A stretch of DNA of 64,000 bases from Phalacrocorax aristotelis (taxonomy: Eukaryota; Chordata; Aves; Suliformes; Phalacrocoracidae). Shown in pieces: positions 1-10,628 of the stretch. The stretch covers positions 25,274,975 to 25,338,974 of the forward strand of contig NC_134283.1 in NCBI RefSeq assembly GCF_949628215.1, written 5' to 3'. The first letter of the stretch is position 1, and each line of letters begins with the position of its first letter. Position numbers and translations under genes: made by a program. Below the pieces are notes generated by a model that had not been told where the DNA came from, did no database searches, and was given only the letters and a program-made list of their open reading frames with translations.

Positions 1-1355
1 AATTTTTCACTTTTTAAAATATTCATAGTAAACCTCTACATTTCATAATTTAAAAAAACCCAGTTCCAACTGTAATGGTGACTCCACATATGTGGCTAAC
101 GTATCTAGTATGTAGAAGACTAAGAAGCTTTGCTTTATTGTAAGGTGAAGTCCATTGTTCTTTGCAGAAATACGCAGCATTTTTTCCCACTCAGTGGTAA
201 TGAAAATGATACATCAAGAGAACCTGCAAATTAGCTTCATTCACTGATAGAGCAAATCTTTCTCCTTCCTGTATGTAGAAAATATTTCACATGCTGCTTT
301 AGGGAATGTCATGATCTTGTTAAATGGCAGCTTAAGAATATTAAATACACAGTAGTTCTTTGCTTTGACTCCTGATTTGGTAGCTGCTCTAAAATTTCAG
401 CACTGTTTATATTTTAGGAGGACAGTGCTAGAGCTTTTTAAATCCTAGTAGATTAGTAAAGAACACTTTAGTTACTTTTGACATATTCAGTGCCAAATTA
501 AACCGTTTGAAATTGTTTTGTGGTCAAATAATGCCTATTGATGCTTTCCCAGAAAGTGTTTAATTATATGTTATCAGTCTTTAGGTTTTGTTTTTAGTGG
601 GTGTGTTTATGTGAATTTTAGCTCCAATGCACTTTTTGAGGGATTGGCAGGCCAGATAAACTTATTTACCAAAATCAAGTGTACTTTGAGATAAGTATCA
701 TAGACACCAGATAAATAACTGCCCTTACAGACACCTTTCTGTAGATAACTAACCCTGCAAACACATTTCTGGAATGAGAAATGCCGAGTCTTTGGAACAG
801 TGGTATTCAGACAGACAAAACATGGACTATGTATTTCAGATCAAGGATTTGTGTCTTCATTTCCTGCTAAAGCCTGATGTCCAGTGTGAGACATGCTATA
901 TATGCCCAACTCATCCAACACTCAGCAAATCTCACAGCCACAGTGCAAACGGAATTTAGAGCCTGGGGATATCCACACATGTTTTCATGCAGGCAGCTTA
1001 GGTCCAGATCTGCACCCAACTTAATAAGCCCCTCTGGGTCAGCAGGAGTCAGATGAGGTCTGACTAGGCTAATTACATCTGGCTCACTGGTGGTGACGCA
1101 GGGCCTGGACTGGTTTCAAGCTTAGCCATCCATATATATCTGCACTGTATTCCTTAGTACTAGTTTTTCTGTTTTGTTTTTTTTTTTTCTGTGGTATACC
1201 ACCTCTCTATCCACCCATCACTATCAGACATGAACTGTATTTGCCTGTGTTCACCAGCATATCCTGCATTTAAGAGGAGAGGAATAGTCAGGCAGCCTTG
1301 TCGATGGGCTTTTTCTTGAGGTGAACATCTTATTTCACTGTAGCAATGATATCAG

Positions 1356-1391
1356 GATGACAAACCCCTCGATGATGACAAACCTCTCCGT
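1356..1391. repeat. Two-copy imperfect 18-bp tandem repeat
   Basis: Two adjacent units of about 18 bp share the core GATGACAAACC; a partial third GATGAC follows. It lies in a TTC1 intron, and no function is suggested. Confidence 0.6.
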
Positions 1392-2235
1392 GATGACTGG
1401 AGCTGCAAATGACAGGAAGGAACAAGATTAGGAAATTAATTCTTTAACTGTGTTGAGAAGCCAATTACCACAAGGGAAGTGTATCGGGTGAATTCCACAC
1501 CTGTTGCCATAGTCTGCAACTGTAATTAATTTACTGATAGCACCATTACAGCAGATCTGTCTTACTTGCTATGACCTCCACAAGAGGAGACACCATAGTT
1601 ATGCATATAATTGCATGCAGAACTGCTGGAATTTTACAGTAATAAGTATAGTATAAAAGCTTGAAAGAGTACTTCTGAAAAATATGTATAAAAAGTGACT
1701 AATAATATATTTTGTTTTAATATTGTATTTAACTTATGTATACAAAATGCAAAATTTAAATAATGTAATGGTAAATCTAGTTGTTAACTAATTAAAAGTG
1801 ATCATGACAGTCATATAGCAAAACACCGTTGGGAATCTCAAATCATTGGGAATGCATAGATCATGCAGTTACCTAATGCTCATTAGAAACATGTGATAAG
1901 TTTGTGGTGGCGCAACAGGTTTTAACACTGGTGCCAGTTCTCAGGAGGGAAGCAGCACATTAACGAACTGTTACCTGGGCTAGCACCTTGCTTGGTATGA
2001 ACTGTTGGAGTTCCTTCCCTGTGATCAATTGCCAAATGGAGGCCCTCATTTGTAACACCCTGTCCTCCTTAAAACTGTGCCATATATTGTGTCATAAGAT
2101 GCTGCTCATTAAACTATGTCCTGAAGTTCATGGACAGTTAATTCAGTGATCTTCTGATAAAATATTTGTATTGAGAAGACAGTGCTGATTTCCCTGAAGT
2201 GTGATGTCACTGAGAACTGACTTCGTGGATGTTTT

Positions 2236-2267
2236 CTTCAGTTCATCTGAACTTCAGTTCACCTGAG
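2236..2267. repeat. Two-copy 16-bp tandem repeat with internal complementarity
   Basis: Two 16-bp units, 2236-2251 and 2252-2267, share CTTCAGTTCA and differ at two positions. Each unit also contains TTCAG and CTGAA-type complementary words, so a small foldback is possible. It lies about 400 bp before the TTC1 penultimate exon. Confidence 0.6.
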
Positions 2268-2666
2268 TTCATGTTCAGAAATCAAGTGCTGTGCTTGCTT
2301 AGTCTTCTCAATTGTCTTACCAAATTTAATGCATGCAGCAGAGGAGGTAGGGCTAAAATACACTGTAATTGTAAGTCTCAAACTCCATAAGCTTTTCAGT
2401 TAAAATCCCAAGCAAACATATCAGACCTGTTTTGCAGCAGTAAAAATGTATGCCTGTACGAAACCTGCACTTACAAGTCCTGACTTACTGTTTATGTGAA
2501 GTGATGTCATAAGATGAATTATAGGTTTCCAAAATAATATGAAAGTGTGGTTTGACATAAGGATTCCATTTAAGCCAGAAACAGTGTATCCTGGGAATGT
2601 GTATGAAAATTTCATAAGCTTAAACTACAGCATTGGTCTGATTCCAATTTTTATTTTTCTCCACAG

Positions 2667-2721
2667 CGATTACCTACACAAATTGAAGAGCGGAATGAAA
2701 AATTAAAGAAAGAAATGTTAG
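2667..2721 (+). CDS. TTC1: TTC1 penultimate coding exon (tetratricopeptide repeat protein 1)
   Basis: The 55-nt exon is flanked by a consensus acceptor (pyrimidine tract then CCACAG) and donor (G|GTAAGTAG). In phase 0 it encodes 18 residues beginning RLPTQIEERNEK and ending EML, plus the first base of a Gly codon completed by the exon at 9731. The stretch matches the charged helical segment after the TPR domain of vertebrate TTC1. TTC1 is a roughly 290-residue cytoplasmic adaptor with three TPRs; the family is known to bind Hsp70/Hsp90 and to link G-alpha16 and Ras. The TPRs are encoded before this window, so only the C-terminal tail can be seen. Gene identity is from remembered family sequence and is strengthened by the last exon and by the neighbouring PWWP2A. 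Confidence 0.93.
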
Positions 2722-5700
2722 GTAAGTAGTGTGTACATATAATCTGCATAATAATCTTCATAGTCTACTAGAAAAATAAAAATGCATGAGTAGAATCTCT
2801 TGTATAAAATTTAAAGAAGGTAAATCTTGAAGGAAATACTTTTTCTGTGTTAAAAACACTCCCGATTTCTTCGTAGTTCTCTATTGCTTGGTTTCACCTA
2901 CAGTAAGTTCTAGCCAAATAATTATCCCGTACAGAAAAGGCTGTTAGTTGAAATTTAAAGACAGAAATACTCTAGACCTTCTAAAGGAGTTTAATGTCAA
3001 TGCATGTAAAAGCAGGGGAAAATGGTTTGAAACAGACCAACTGCTCTGCCCTTTCTCTCTGCAAGTCAACCTTCAAAGGAAACATTCCCATGAAAGGGAT
3101 AAAACAGGGGTTGCACTAAACCTTTATGTCGTAACTGAGCATGTTTGATGTTGTGTCTGAAGAAATAAATTTGGTTCTTTTTGTAGCACTTCCAACCTAT
3201 AGACCTCCAAGTCTTCATGTTTACCTTGTTTGTGTGGAGGCTGAATTAGACCTACCTAGCATTACAAGCAGGCATCTGGCCTTGCTAGGAGTGGAATTAG
3301 ATTTCCTAACCGCTTAGCTTGTTGTCTCTTGATGTTTTGCTGTTCCATACCAAAGGATACTATTGACTCTACTTCTTCGTAGAAAGATAACTTAATATAA
3401 CTCACTTGATTGTATGTGCCTCCATCATCGTGTTGTATGGTATTGCTTGGCTAATATCTTAACTAGATTGATGTATTTCAAAAGGACAACTACTTAAGTA
3501 AGATTGCCCAAGCAAGACTTTCATGTGTAATCTTAAGTACAAAGCGCTTCCTTGCACCGCTCACAATGTCAGGGTTAAACTAACAGTTTTGGGGGGAACC
3601 TTCTACTCAAAAAGAGACTGCTGTCAATATGGTCTGCTGTCTCCTGGTTAATGGGGTTTGTTAATCCTGACATATTGGTGTTTTTTTTTAAATGAGTTTT
3701 TATTTTTACATAATCTTTTCATTTGTACTGTTTAGAAAATCCACACGAAAGAGCAAGGACAGATGACAGTATAAGATTAACTGTACCTAACCTGTTTCAG
3801 AAATAGCTTTCAATAGTTACCTGTTTACTCATTCTAGGTGTATCAAGTAGTAGATGAAATGCTATTTTAAGACAAGTAGGCCTTGAGGGTTTAGGATGGG
3901 AAAGGGGAAGAGTGTTTTGATACTCTGCAGAGAATTAGGTTAAATAAACTGCGCCTGTCTTGCATACTGTAAGACTAATTTTTTTTAATATTTGGGAGGA
4001 AGAGACTGTTTCAAGGGCTTATGCTGAAGCTGATTTTTCCTTGCTGTGCAGGGAGTCTGATTAGCTCTTGCTTTGTGCCTGTTTTGACCTAGTAAAGTTG
4101 CAGTGAGGCTTTTTAGAGCTTTACATCATCAGATCCTGTTTCCACCATTGTACTTGGAACAAGCCGTAAATAAAGAAGGTTAAGTGTGGTAATGCTAAAA
4201 ATAAATGACAAATGCAGAAAATCTCCAGAAGGACTGTGCCCATTTGTAGGACATGGGATGGGTTTCAACACAAAATAATATGAAAACAATTCCTGATCTT
4301 TTTTGAACTCTCCTTTTGTACTATTGTTACCAATGTCTAAAGGGCCTCACTAATCACAAGGGACTACACTGAAACAAATCCAGCTTTATAAACTGCTGTT
4401 ACAAACCTAGTTCTATACTCTAATTTTTGCCTAGAGTTCAGACTAGATGTGATCTTTTTAAAAAGTGTTAATCCAGCAGCAGTTAGGATTTCAGAACTGA
4501 GCTGGTGTTTTGGGAAACAGGTTCAAGCCATTTTTATTGGGATTCTTGAGAAAGGAATCCGGTCTTGATGATGTTACATGCATTCAAGGAGATGTGCTGA
4601 TGCTTACTGTTGTAAGCAGCCTGGGAAACGAAACTAAGAGTGGGGCAGTACAGCATACAGCCCTATGTTCATCCACCACCTTTGCGTGTGACAGGATTCA
4701 TATAAATTGTCACATGTATTGTTAAAATTATATAGTGTCAATCGGGTAAGTGGTATTTTATTTTTAGCACTACTTGTGATCACTAGTGTAATACAAACTG
4801 AGGATTTTTTCTATAATATGTTCTCTTAATAGAACAATTTAAGTTAGGAATATGGCAGTAACTCAGCTAATTTTTCAGGTGTTATAAAAATCCCTGTATC
4901 TTGTTAAGAGGGATAACAGTGATGTCATGGATGTTAACGATGAAGGCCTGGGAAGGAAATACCTCCCAGGGTTTACAAAATGCTGCTGTTCTGTCTGAGG
5001 TCAAGGAAAAACCATTACAACTGAAGAAGGGGGAGTACATAGGAGTTCGGGAAGGAGTGAGAGAAGACAGCCCTGATATAGCACAGTGGTTAAGGGATTT
5101 CTTTGGATTGTTTTTGTTGTACAGTACATTTGTTTTAAGCTGTTTCAACTTTTCTTTTTCAAGAACTTTGTTAATGCTTTTACCAACTGAGTGCTGTGTC
5201 AGAATAGACAACTGCTTGTGGTAATCGGTGAGGAGATTATCTGACTACTGGTTAAACAGTGCCAGGTGTGCAAGGATTCACCCTCTCGCCTTCTCACAGG
5301 GTGTCTGGGTGTACCTAGATTATTATTTGGTCCAGGAGAGCAAGTCAGATACATCCTCATAGTTCCAGGCTAGACCTGGTTCAGGAGCACTGTCACTAAA
5401 ATTAATCACCAACAAAATCTTCAGAAAGAACGTCACACTCCATGCTTTGGCTCCTTTGAAGTTTGGATACTGAATTGTATTCTTCTAAGTCCATGAATCG
5501 GCCAGTAACATTGTTTTTCTAGGCTTTTATTCTTTCAGCTGAAACTGAGCCCTGGTATACACAGTTCACTAACACTGCCATGAAAACTGGAGCTGTGTAC
5601 AAACAAACCAAAAGAAATGGAGTGCATCTTCCTCCTGTCCCAAGTGTGGTTCCTGTTTTCCAGTGCTACAGCTCATTACCACATAGTTTGTTAGAAGCTG

Positions 5701-8700
5701 AAACCACTTCTTAAGCGATTGTGTGTAAATAAATCAGAGTACACATTCTTGGCTGGATTTTTCTTCCAGACTACCTAACTATGAATTCTTGTGTGCAAGT
5801 GGTAGTGCATGTGATTAATGGAGTTGATGTCGCTAGAGAAAACATGTTTTGTTGCCAAACCAAGCCCACTTCGGCTCTATGTTCTGCAAGGGCCTAACTT
5901 TTCCAAAGCTGACATTTGTATTTAAATTATTTCCATATTTTCCATTCAGCCTGTGCAGGTTAGTGCTGTCACTGAAGTTTGCTCAGGAGGCACTAACCTC
6001 TGAGTTTCACATTAATGAAAGCTTAACTTATAGCACACTTTGAAAGCAGGTTTTAAAATCCATATGGCTCTTACTCATTAGATTTTCATAACACAAGCGC
6101 CCTCTGCCTTAGTGAGATGCCCAGGATGTGAACACATAATGACCATTTTCTGTGTTCTTTTTTTTCTCCTCTGGCTTTAAAGCCAAAGATTTTCAGCTAT
6201 TGTGCAACAAGCTAGTCTTGTTTAGAAAAACAACAATTATTGTGATAACTAGGACCAGCTCCTTTGGGGAGAGGGTGTGAGAAGAGGGGAAGTTTGGAAT
6301 AGTTTTAGCAAGGTTCAGCAGCCTGGGGGCTGTGACACACCACAGTGTTCTGCATGGCGACAGGGGAGCCAAGTGTATAGATATAAAAAAAAATGGGGTG
6401 GAACATATGCCCATCTGTGTAACCCATCTTAGACACACAGAGTTCATCAAATCTAATTAAAAACTATTGGGTCTTTCAGTGTAAGGTATAAATAAGAATG
6501 GCATTCCAGAAAATAGTGAAATGTACTTATCAGTGTGATTCACAGGAAGGCCTATCAGAGCATGTCATCTGGGCCTTTCTGCCAGTAAGAGATGTTTTCA
6601 GCTCTGAGATCAGCAAAGATAATTATTAGGCTTAGTGACCAAAGAATTAGTTTGGGGTTTGGTTTTGGTTTTGGTGTGGGTTTTTTTTTTCCTTTGATAG
6701 TGAAGGGCATGTTGTATTTAAAACTAAGCTGCTATGCCCCAGTATGGGGCATATGGGGATATCACTTTAAATAGTTCAAACCAGAGCTAATACAGTTACT
6801 TTTAGTTCAATCCTCACTTACCATTTAGGGAAGGGAAAAGGATTTGCCCTCGCTCTTCTAATTGCTCAAGAAATGTTGTTGGTAATACAGAAAGTTATAC
6901 AAAGATGAGATCTCATCAGGAAATTTGTCTTTTACCCAAAAACAACTCTTAACACAAACAGTATACAGCTTTTCAACTTCCAAACACCACATTAAAACTA
7001 GCAACTACAGTAGAATTATTGCAATTAATTTTGGCTGTTCCGTCTTAATGTAAATCGTGGGGAATCTTTTTGTGCATCTGCCTTTTGCTGCAGTTTAGGT
7101 GAGTAATGAATCACAGACTTCTGAGCCCTAAATTGATTTTTACTGGTTAATTTTCTTGCTAAGCTCTGAATATTGCTCTGCTGAAGAAACTTAACATCCT
7201 CGAGTTCCAGGTGAAAAGTAGACATAGGCTCTCTCAAATACAAAGAACAAGATCTATGAAAATATGGGAGAAGAGAATGTGACCCTGCTCAGGGACAAAT
7301 GAGCGTTTGAGAACTCTGCAGCTGAGTCACAGCTCCACATGCCTTTTTCCTCCCTTCAAGCACAGCCTCTGTTTCAAGAGAGCTTTTCTTTGGGGGGAGG
7401 GGGTGGTTGGACTTAACTACAGATCTTAATTTAGGGATGAAAGGAGAGTGGGGGAGGAGGAAACAGCGCTTCCCTACAATGATGGGTTTATGTGCACCAA
7501 GACAGCAGGAGCAGTGCTTTGGGCTTGAGTTCCCGGAAAAGGCTAGGCTTTCTTCAGCTTCATTAACAATTTATTAAATGTGGCTGCACCAAAAGGCATT
7601 GCTGTACGTGGATTTAAGTGATAGAACAGGAAGGTGACCTATGACTGTATTGTTTTAATTATTCAATCCCAGTGAGATGAAGAATAAAGTATTAAATATA
7701 TCATTTAGTCTTTAGCTTTTCCAAAGAGCTGGCCTAGCTACAGGCAAGAATACCGAGGCAGTTGTTCTGTGTTTATTGGCTCTAGTATGACCGGAAAAGA
7801 GCCACCATGCTAACGCCAATTAGAAAAGACCTTTCACAGTTTCCTGAAACAGTCAGACTCGTCTGCCTGCTCCTGAGCCAGCTGCAGTGCCTGGATAACT
7901 TGTGAACTGTTTACAACTGGCTCTAGCAATGCCAGACTATGCCAGGATTCTTCCACAAAGACACTTCTCATGCAAACTTGAAGCTAAGCAATGACCAAAT
8001 GTTTGTCTAGAAGTAAAATAGCAACTATTCATCCCAGTCATAAAGATGCTATGAACATCTTGATACTTTTACAACCAAAATGCTTTGAGGATACAGTATA
8101 AAATTATAACTTAATAGTTAACTTCAGCTTAAACAGGGTGTAGCTTAAAAAAAACTAACCAAAAACCACAAAGAAACTACTACAAAGAAACTAATCGTAG
8201 CTGAGCCACTCACTGGAGTGACTGGCCAGATCACTCAACCACCTCATCTGTTAATCCACATGGGGAAAAAAAAATTGCAAACAAGAGAACTTAGGGAAAG
8301 CAAAGAAATGAAATGGTAAGTGTTCATGTGACCTTGCAGTTGGATTCTAATAGGTTAGTTTAGAAGTAGAAATAAAGGTGAAGGTGACTGGAATAATAGA
8401 TGTTTCTCATGACTTAAGATGGCTTGTGGAAAGCATGCACATGCAAGTAGGAATAGGTGTGGCATTTGCATGTTTTAGTTAAGTGGTTGTTACTACTTCA
8501 GTTGCTTCACTGGATTTTCTGTGTGCCAGCTATTGTTGCCGTCACTTTTCCCCACCATGTGCATGCACAAAACTCCCAGCAAACAAAATCCATTCCCTGG
8601 AAGATCTAGTAAAGGTAGAAGGCATTTTGAAAGGTGGTGTTTGCCTGTGGATGCAAACCTAGGGTAGGCTTCAATCGTCAAAACTTCTGTTTGTTCTTTG

Positions 8701-9730
8701 GGAAACGATTCTGCACTGAAGCCAGGAGGAAAAGAATGTTTTTCTTGGAAAACAGACCATCTTCCTCTTTTGTCTTATCATGCCAGGGGCTTAGCTTCTG
8801 GTCAGCCAACACTGAAGTTGTTACCTGTGCTTCTAGAGTCCGAAAGAATGTATGATGCATATAAGTTGGTGGAAGCCTTTAGATTTTATTAACTGTCATA
8901 CCTGATGTATATTTAACAATGCTTGTTAAGTAATAGTTGCTTAGAGCTCTTAGCAGTAGTAAGTTAGTCCTGGAGAGCTGTAGTTTTGAAATTAAGTTAA
9001 TGATGTCATGCCGCGTGACATCATGCTGAGATTTTTTGCAGGAAAAATGGCTGTAAAGTTGTATGCTTCAGCTGGAACTGCTTACTTTGCAGGTGCAAAC
9101 ACAATTGCAAGGATGAATTTGTTTCAGGTTTTTTTTCTTGTATCAATATACACATTTAGAAAGGGATTTTTAATAATGACAAATGAGCAGTTTGAACTTT
9201 GGCTTTCATGGTTTCTTTTGGTAGTGAAGGAAACTGGCTGGTTTGTTGATTGTTCATAGAGCTGTTGCTGCATCAAAAATGGCCAGAACTGAAAACTTTG
9301 TGTTAGAAAGCTGGATGTTGGCAGCTATGGGGGTTATATCCATGTGTAAGTATAGAGGAGACCAGTGCTTTGCTGTGAGCTGTTAAGCTCTTGAGGTACA
9401 AGAGTTTATAACTGAGGAAATGAGGTGCTTCTGTATAGCTGTAACCGCATAGCTGTGACTGCCTGCAGCCACTGGCTCTTCGTCAGGGCGGCCTGACAAA
9501 CCGCTCAGAACCAGCCCGGTGATCTGTTTTCAACCCCAAAGTTAACAATAACTACTGGGACAATTGGGACTCTTTAAATTAATGTAAGAGCCTAAATATT
9601 CAACCAACTGCAGAGAATTCCAGAGTATTTACCTTAAATTAGTAGAGCTGGACTACATAGTTGGGCATAATTCAATGGGAGTTTTCCCTTTGCTTAATAC
9701 TTAATGCATTATCTCTCCTTTTCATTGTAG
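2722..9730 (+). other. TTC1: TTC1 last intron
   Basis: A 7.0 kb intron runs from GTAAGTAG to TTTTCATTGTAG. The phases on both sides agree (a split Gly codon, G|GC). Inside I see AT-rich unique sequence, GT-rich low-complexity sequence near 6650-6690, a doubled ACAAAGAAACTA word near 8169-8193 and the inverted octamers at 9000-9024. No exon-like open frame with splice signals was recognised. Confidence 0.85.
9000..9024. promoter_or_regulatory. Inverted pair of CRE-like octamers (candidate bZIP site)
   Basis: Perfect 9-bp inverted arms ATGATGTCA and TGACATCAT are separated by the 7-bp spacer TGCCGCG. Each arm contains TGATGTCA, one base from the ATF/CREB octamer TGACGTCA. The site lies in the last TTC1 intron about 700 bp before the final exon. 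The symmetry is visible; binding is inference only. Confidence 0.3.
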
Positions 9731-9864
9731 GCAAACTGAAGGATCTTGGGAATTTGGTTCTCCGCCCCTTTGGTCTGTCAACAGAAAATTTCCAGATAAA
9801 ACAGGATTCATCAACTGGTTCATACTCCATCAATTTTGTTCAAAATCCAAACAACAATAGATAG
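9731..9864 (+). CDS. TTC1: TTC1 last coding exon, C terminus and stop
   Basis: The exon starts after TTTTCATTGTAG and ends with TAG at 9862-9864. Two bases complete the split Gly codon; then [18 protein letters not shown] follows, and the protein ends with FVQNPNNNR. This is the strongly conserved C terminus of vertebrate TTC1. Together with the exon at 2667 it gives 62 residues plus stop, out of roughly 290 in the full protein. I see no frameshift or premature stop, so the gene looks intact at this end. The tail lies outside the TPR domain, and its own function is not well defined. Confidence 0.95.
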
Positions 9865-10370
9865 CATTAATTCAATCTAGTTCTGCTGGCTTTCAGGCTT
9901 CGTGACCGTGTGCTTGCACGTACAAATAAAAGGATTCAGCAAACATTCTTCACACTCCCCAAGTGAAGATAAGACTCAAGCATATTCATTTCCCTCCTTG
10001 TGAAATTATTTACAATGTGGATGTAAAGCAGGTCTTTTGACTATTCAGTGATAAGTGTGCAGTGCGTGATTTTTTTTCCCAGTTTTTTTTCTTCCCTTGT
10101 GGTGTTTTGATGTCCAACAGTCCACGTTCATTATTTTGACCCATTCAATGCTGGCAGCAAAACTCTAGCAAGCAATTCAGTTGAATCAAAATGCCCACGC
10201 ACCTGTAGCCAAGAACAAAGCCTGATGGTGTCTTGGGGAATTAATGAATCTAGCAGAAGCACTTCTCCGCACTCAGCAGGTGGATATGAGTGACAGCATG
10301 CATGGAAGTAAGCCAGCCTCTTCTGTGGAATAATTTTTCTTTATAATAAAGGCTTGGTAATTCTGTCAGC
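9865..10370 (+). other. TTC1: TTC1 3' UTR with two polyadenylation signals
   Basis: AATAAA occurs at 9925-9930 and again at 10345-10350. The distal one is followed within about 15-30 bp by a GT-rich stretch (GGTTTGTGAAG), the expected downstream element, so the main 3' end is probably near 10,365. Use of the proximal signal would give a UTR of only about 80 nt. Both signals are read from sequence; their usage is inferred. Confidence 0.7.
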
Positions 10371-10600
10371 TTGGTTTGTGAAGTTTTTGCCTTATTTGAG
10401 TCCTTCCCATGGTGGTATTGTTTTTAAAAGTGCTTATAGCCACGCACAAAGATGATACTTGCAAGGTATTAATTTGAAGTATTTGATTTTTTTTTTTTGT
10501 CTTATAGCATTATCAGGAAATTAACCTCAGGCCACTCTTACATCACAGTTTGTTTACTTTTTATTAATTTCTCCTGAAAGTAACAAGGAAACTTTGCCTC

Positions 10601-10628
10601 TGTGTGTGTGTGTATACACACACACACA
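10601..10628. repeat. Perfect 28-bp TG/CA palindrome
   Basis: A (TG)n run passes through TATA into a (CA)n run, giving a perfect self-complementary 28-bp sequence centred at 10614/10615. It is a dinucleotide microsatellite with mirror-image halves, located about 250 bp past the TTC1 polyadenylation signal. Confidence 0.9.

Larger units (their letters stand above)
1..2666 (+). other. TTC1: TTC1 intron (upstream of the penultimate exon), partial
   Basis: This is AT-rich non-coding sequence ending in a pyrimidine-rich tract and CCACAG just before the exon at 2667. I looked for the preceding TTC1 exon (end of the TPR region) and did not find it, so the intron probably continues to the left of the window. 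The short open frames here have no recognisable protein character. Only small local repeats stand out (about 1356-1391 and 2236-2267). Confidence 0.75.

Noticed and set aside
2211-2267. miR-146-like word TGAGAACTGA followed by partly complementary sequence
   Set aside because: Only the first 10 bases agree with the mature miRNA; the rest and the opposite arm diverge, and the pairing is short and interrupted by the local tandem repeat. Coincidence is more likely.
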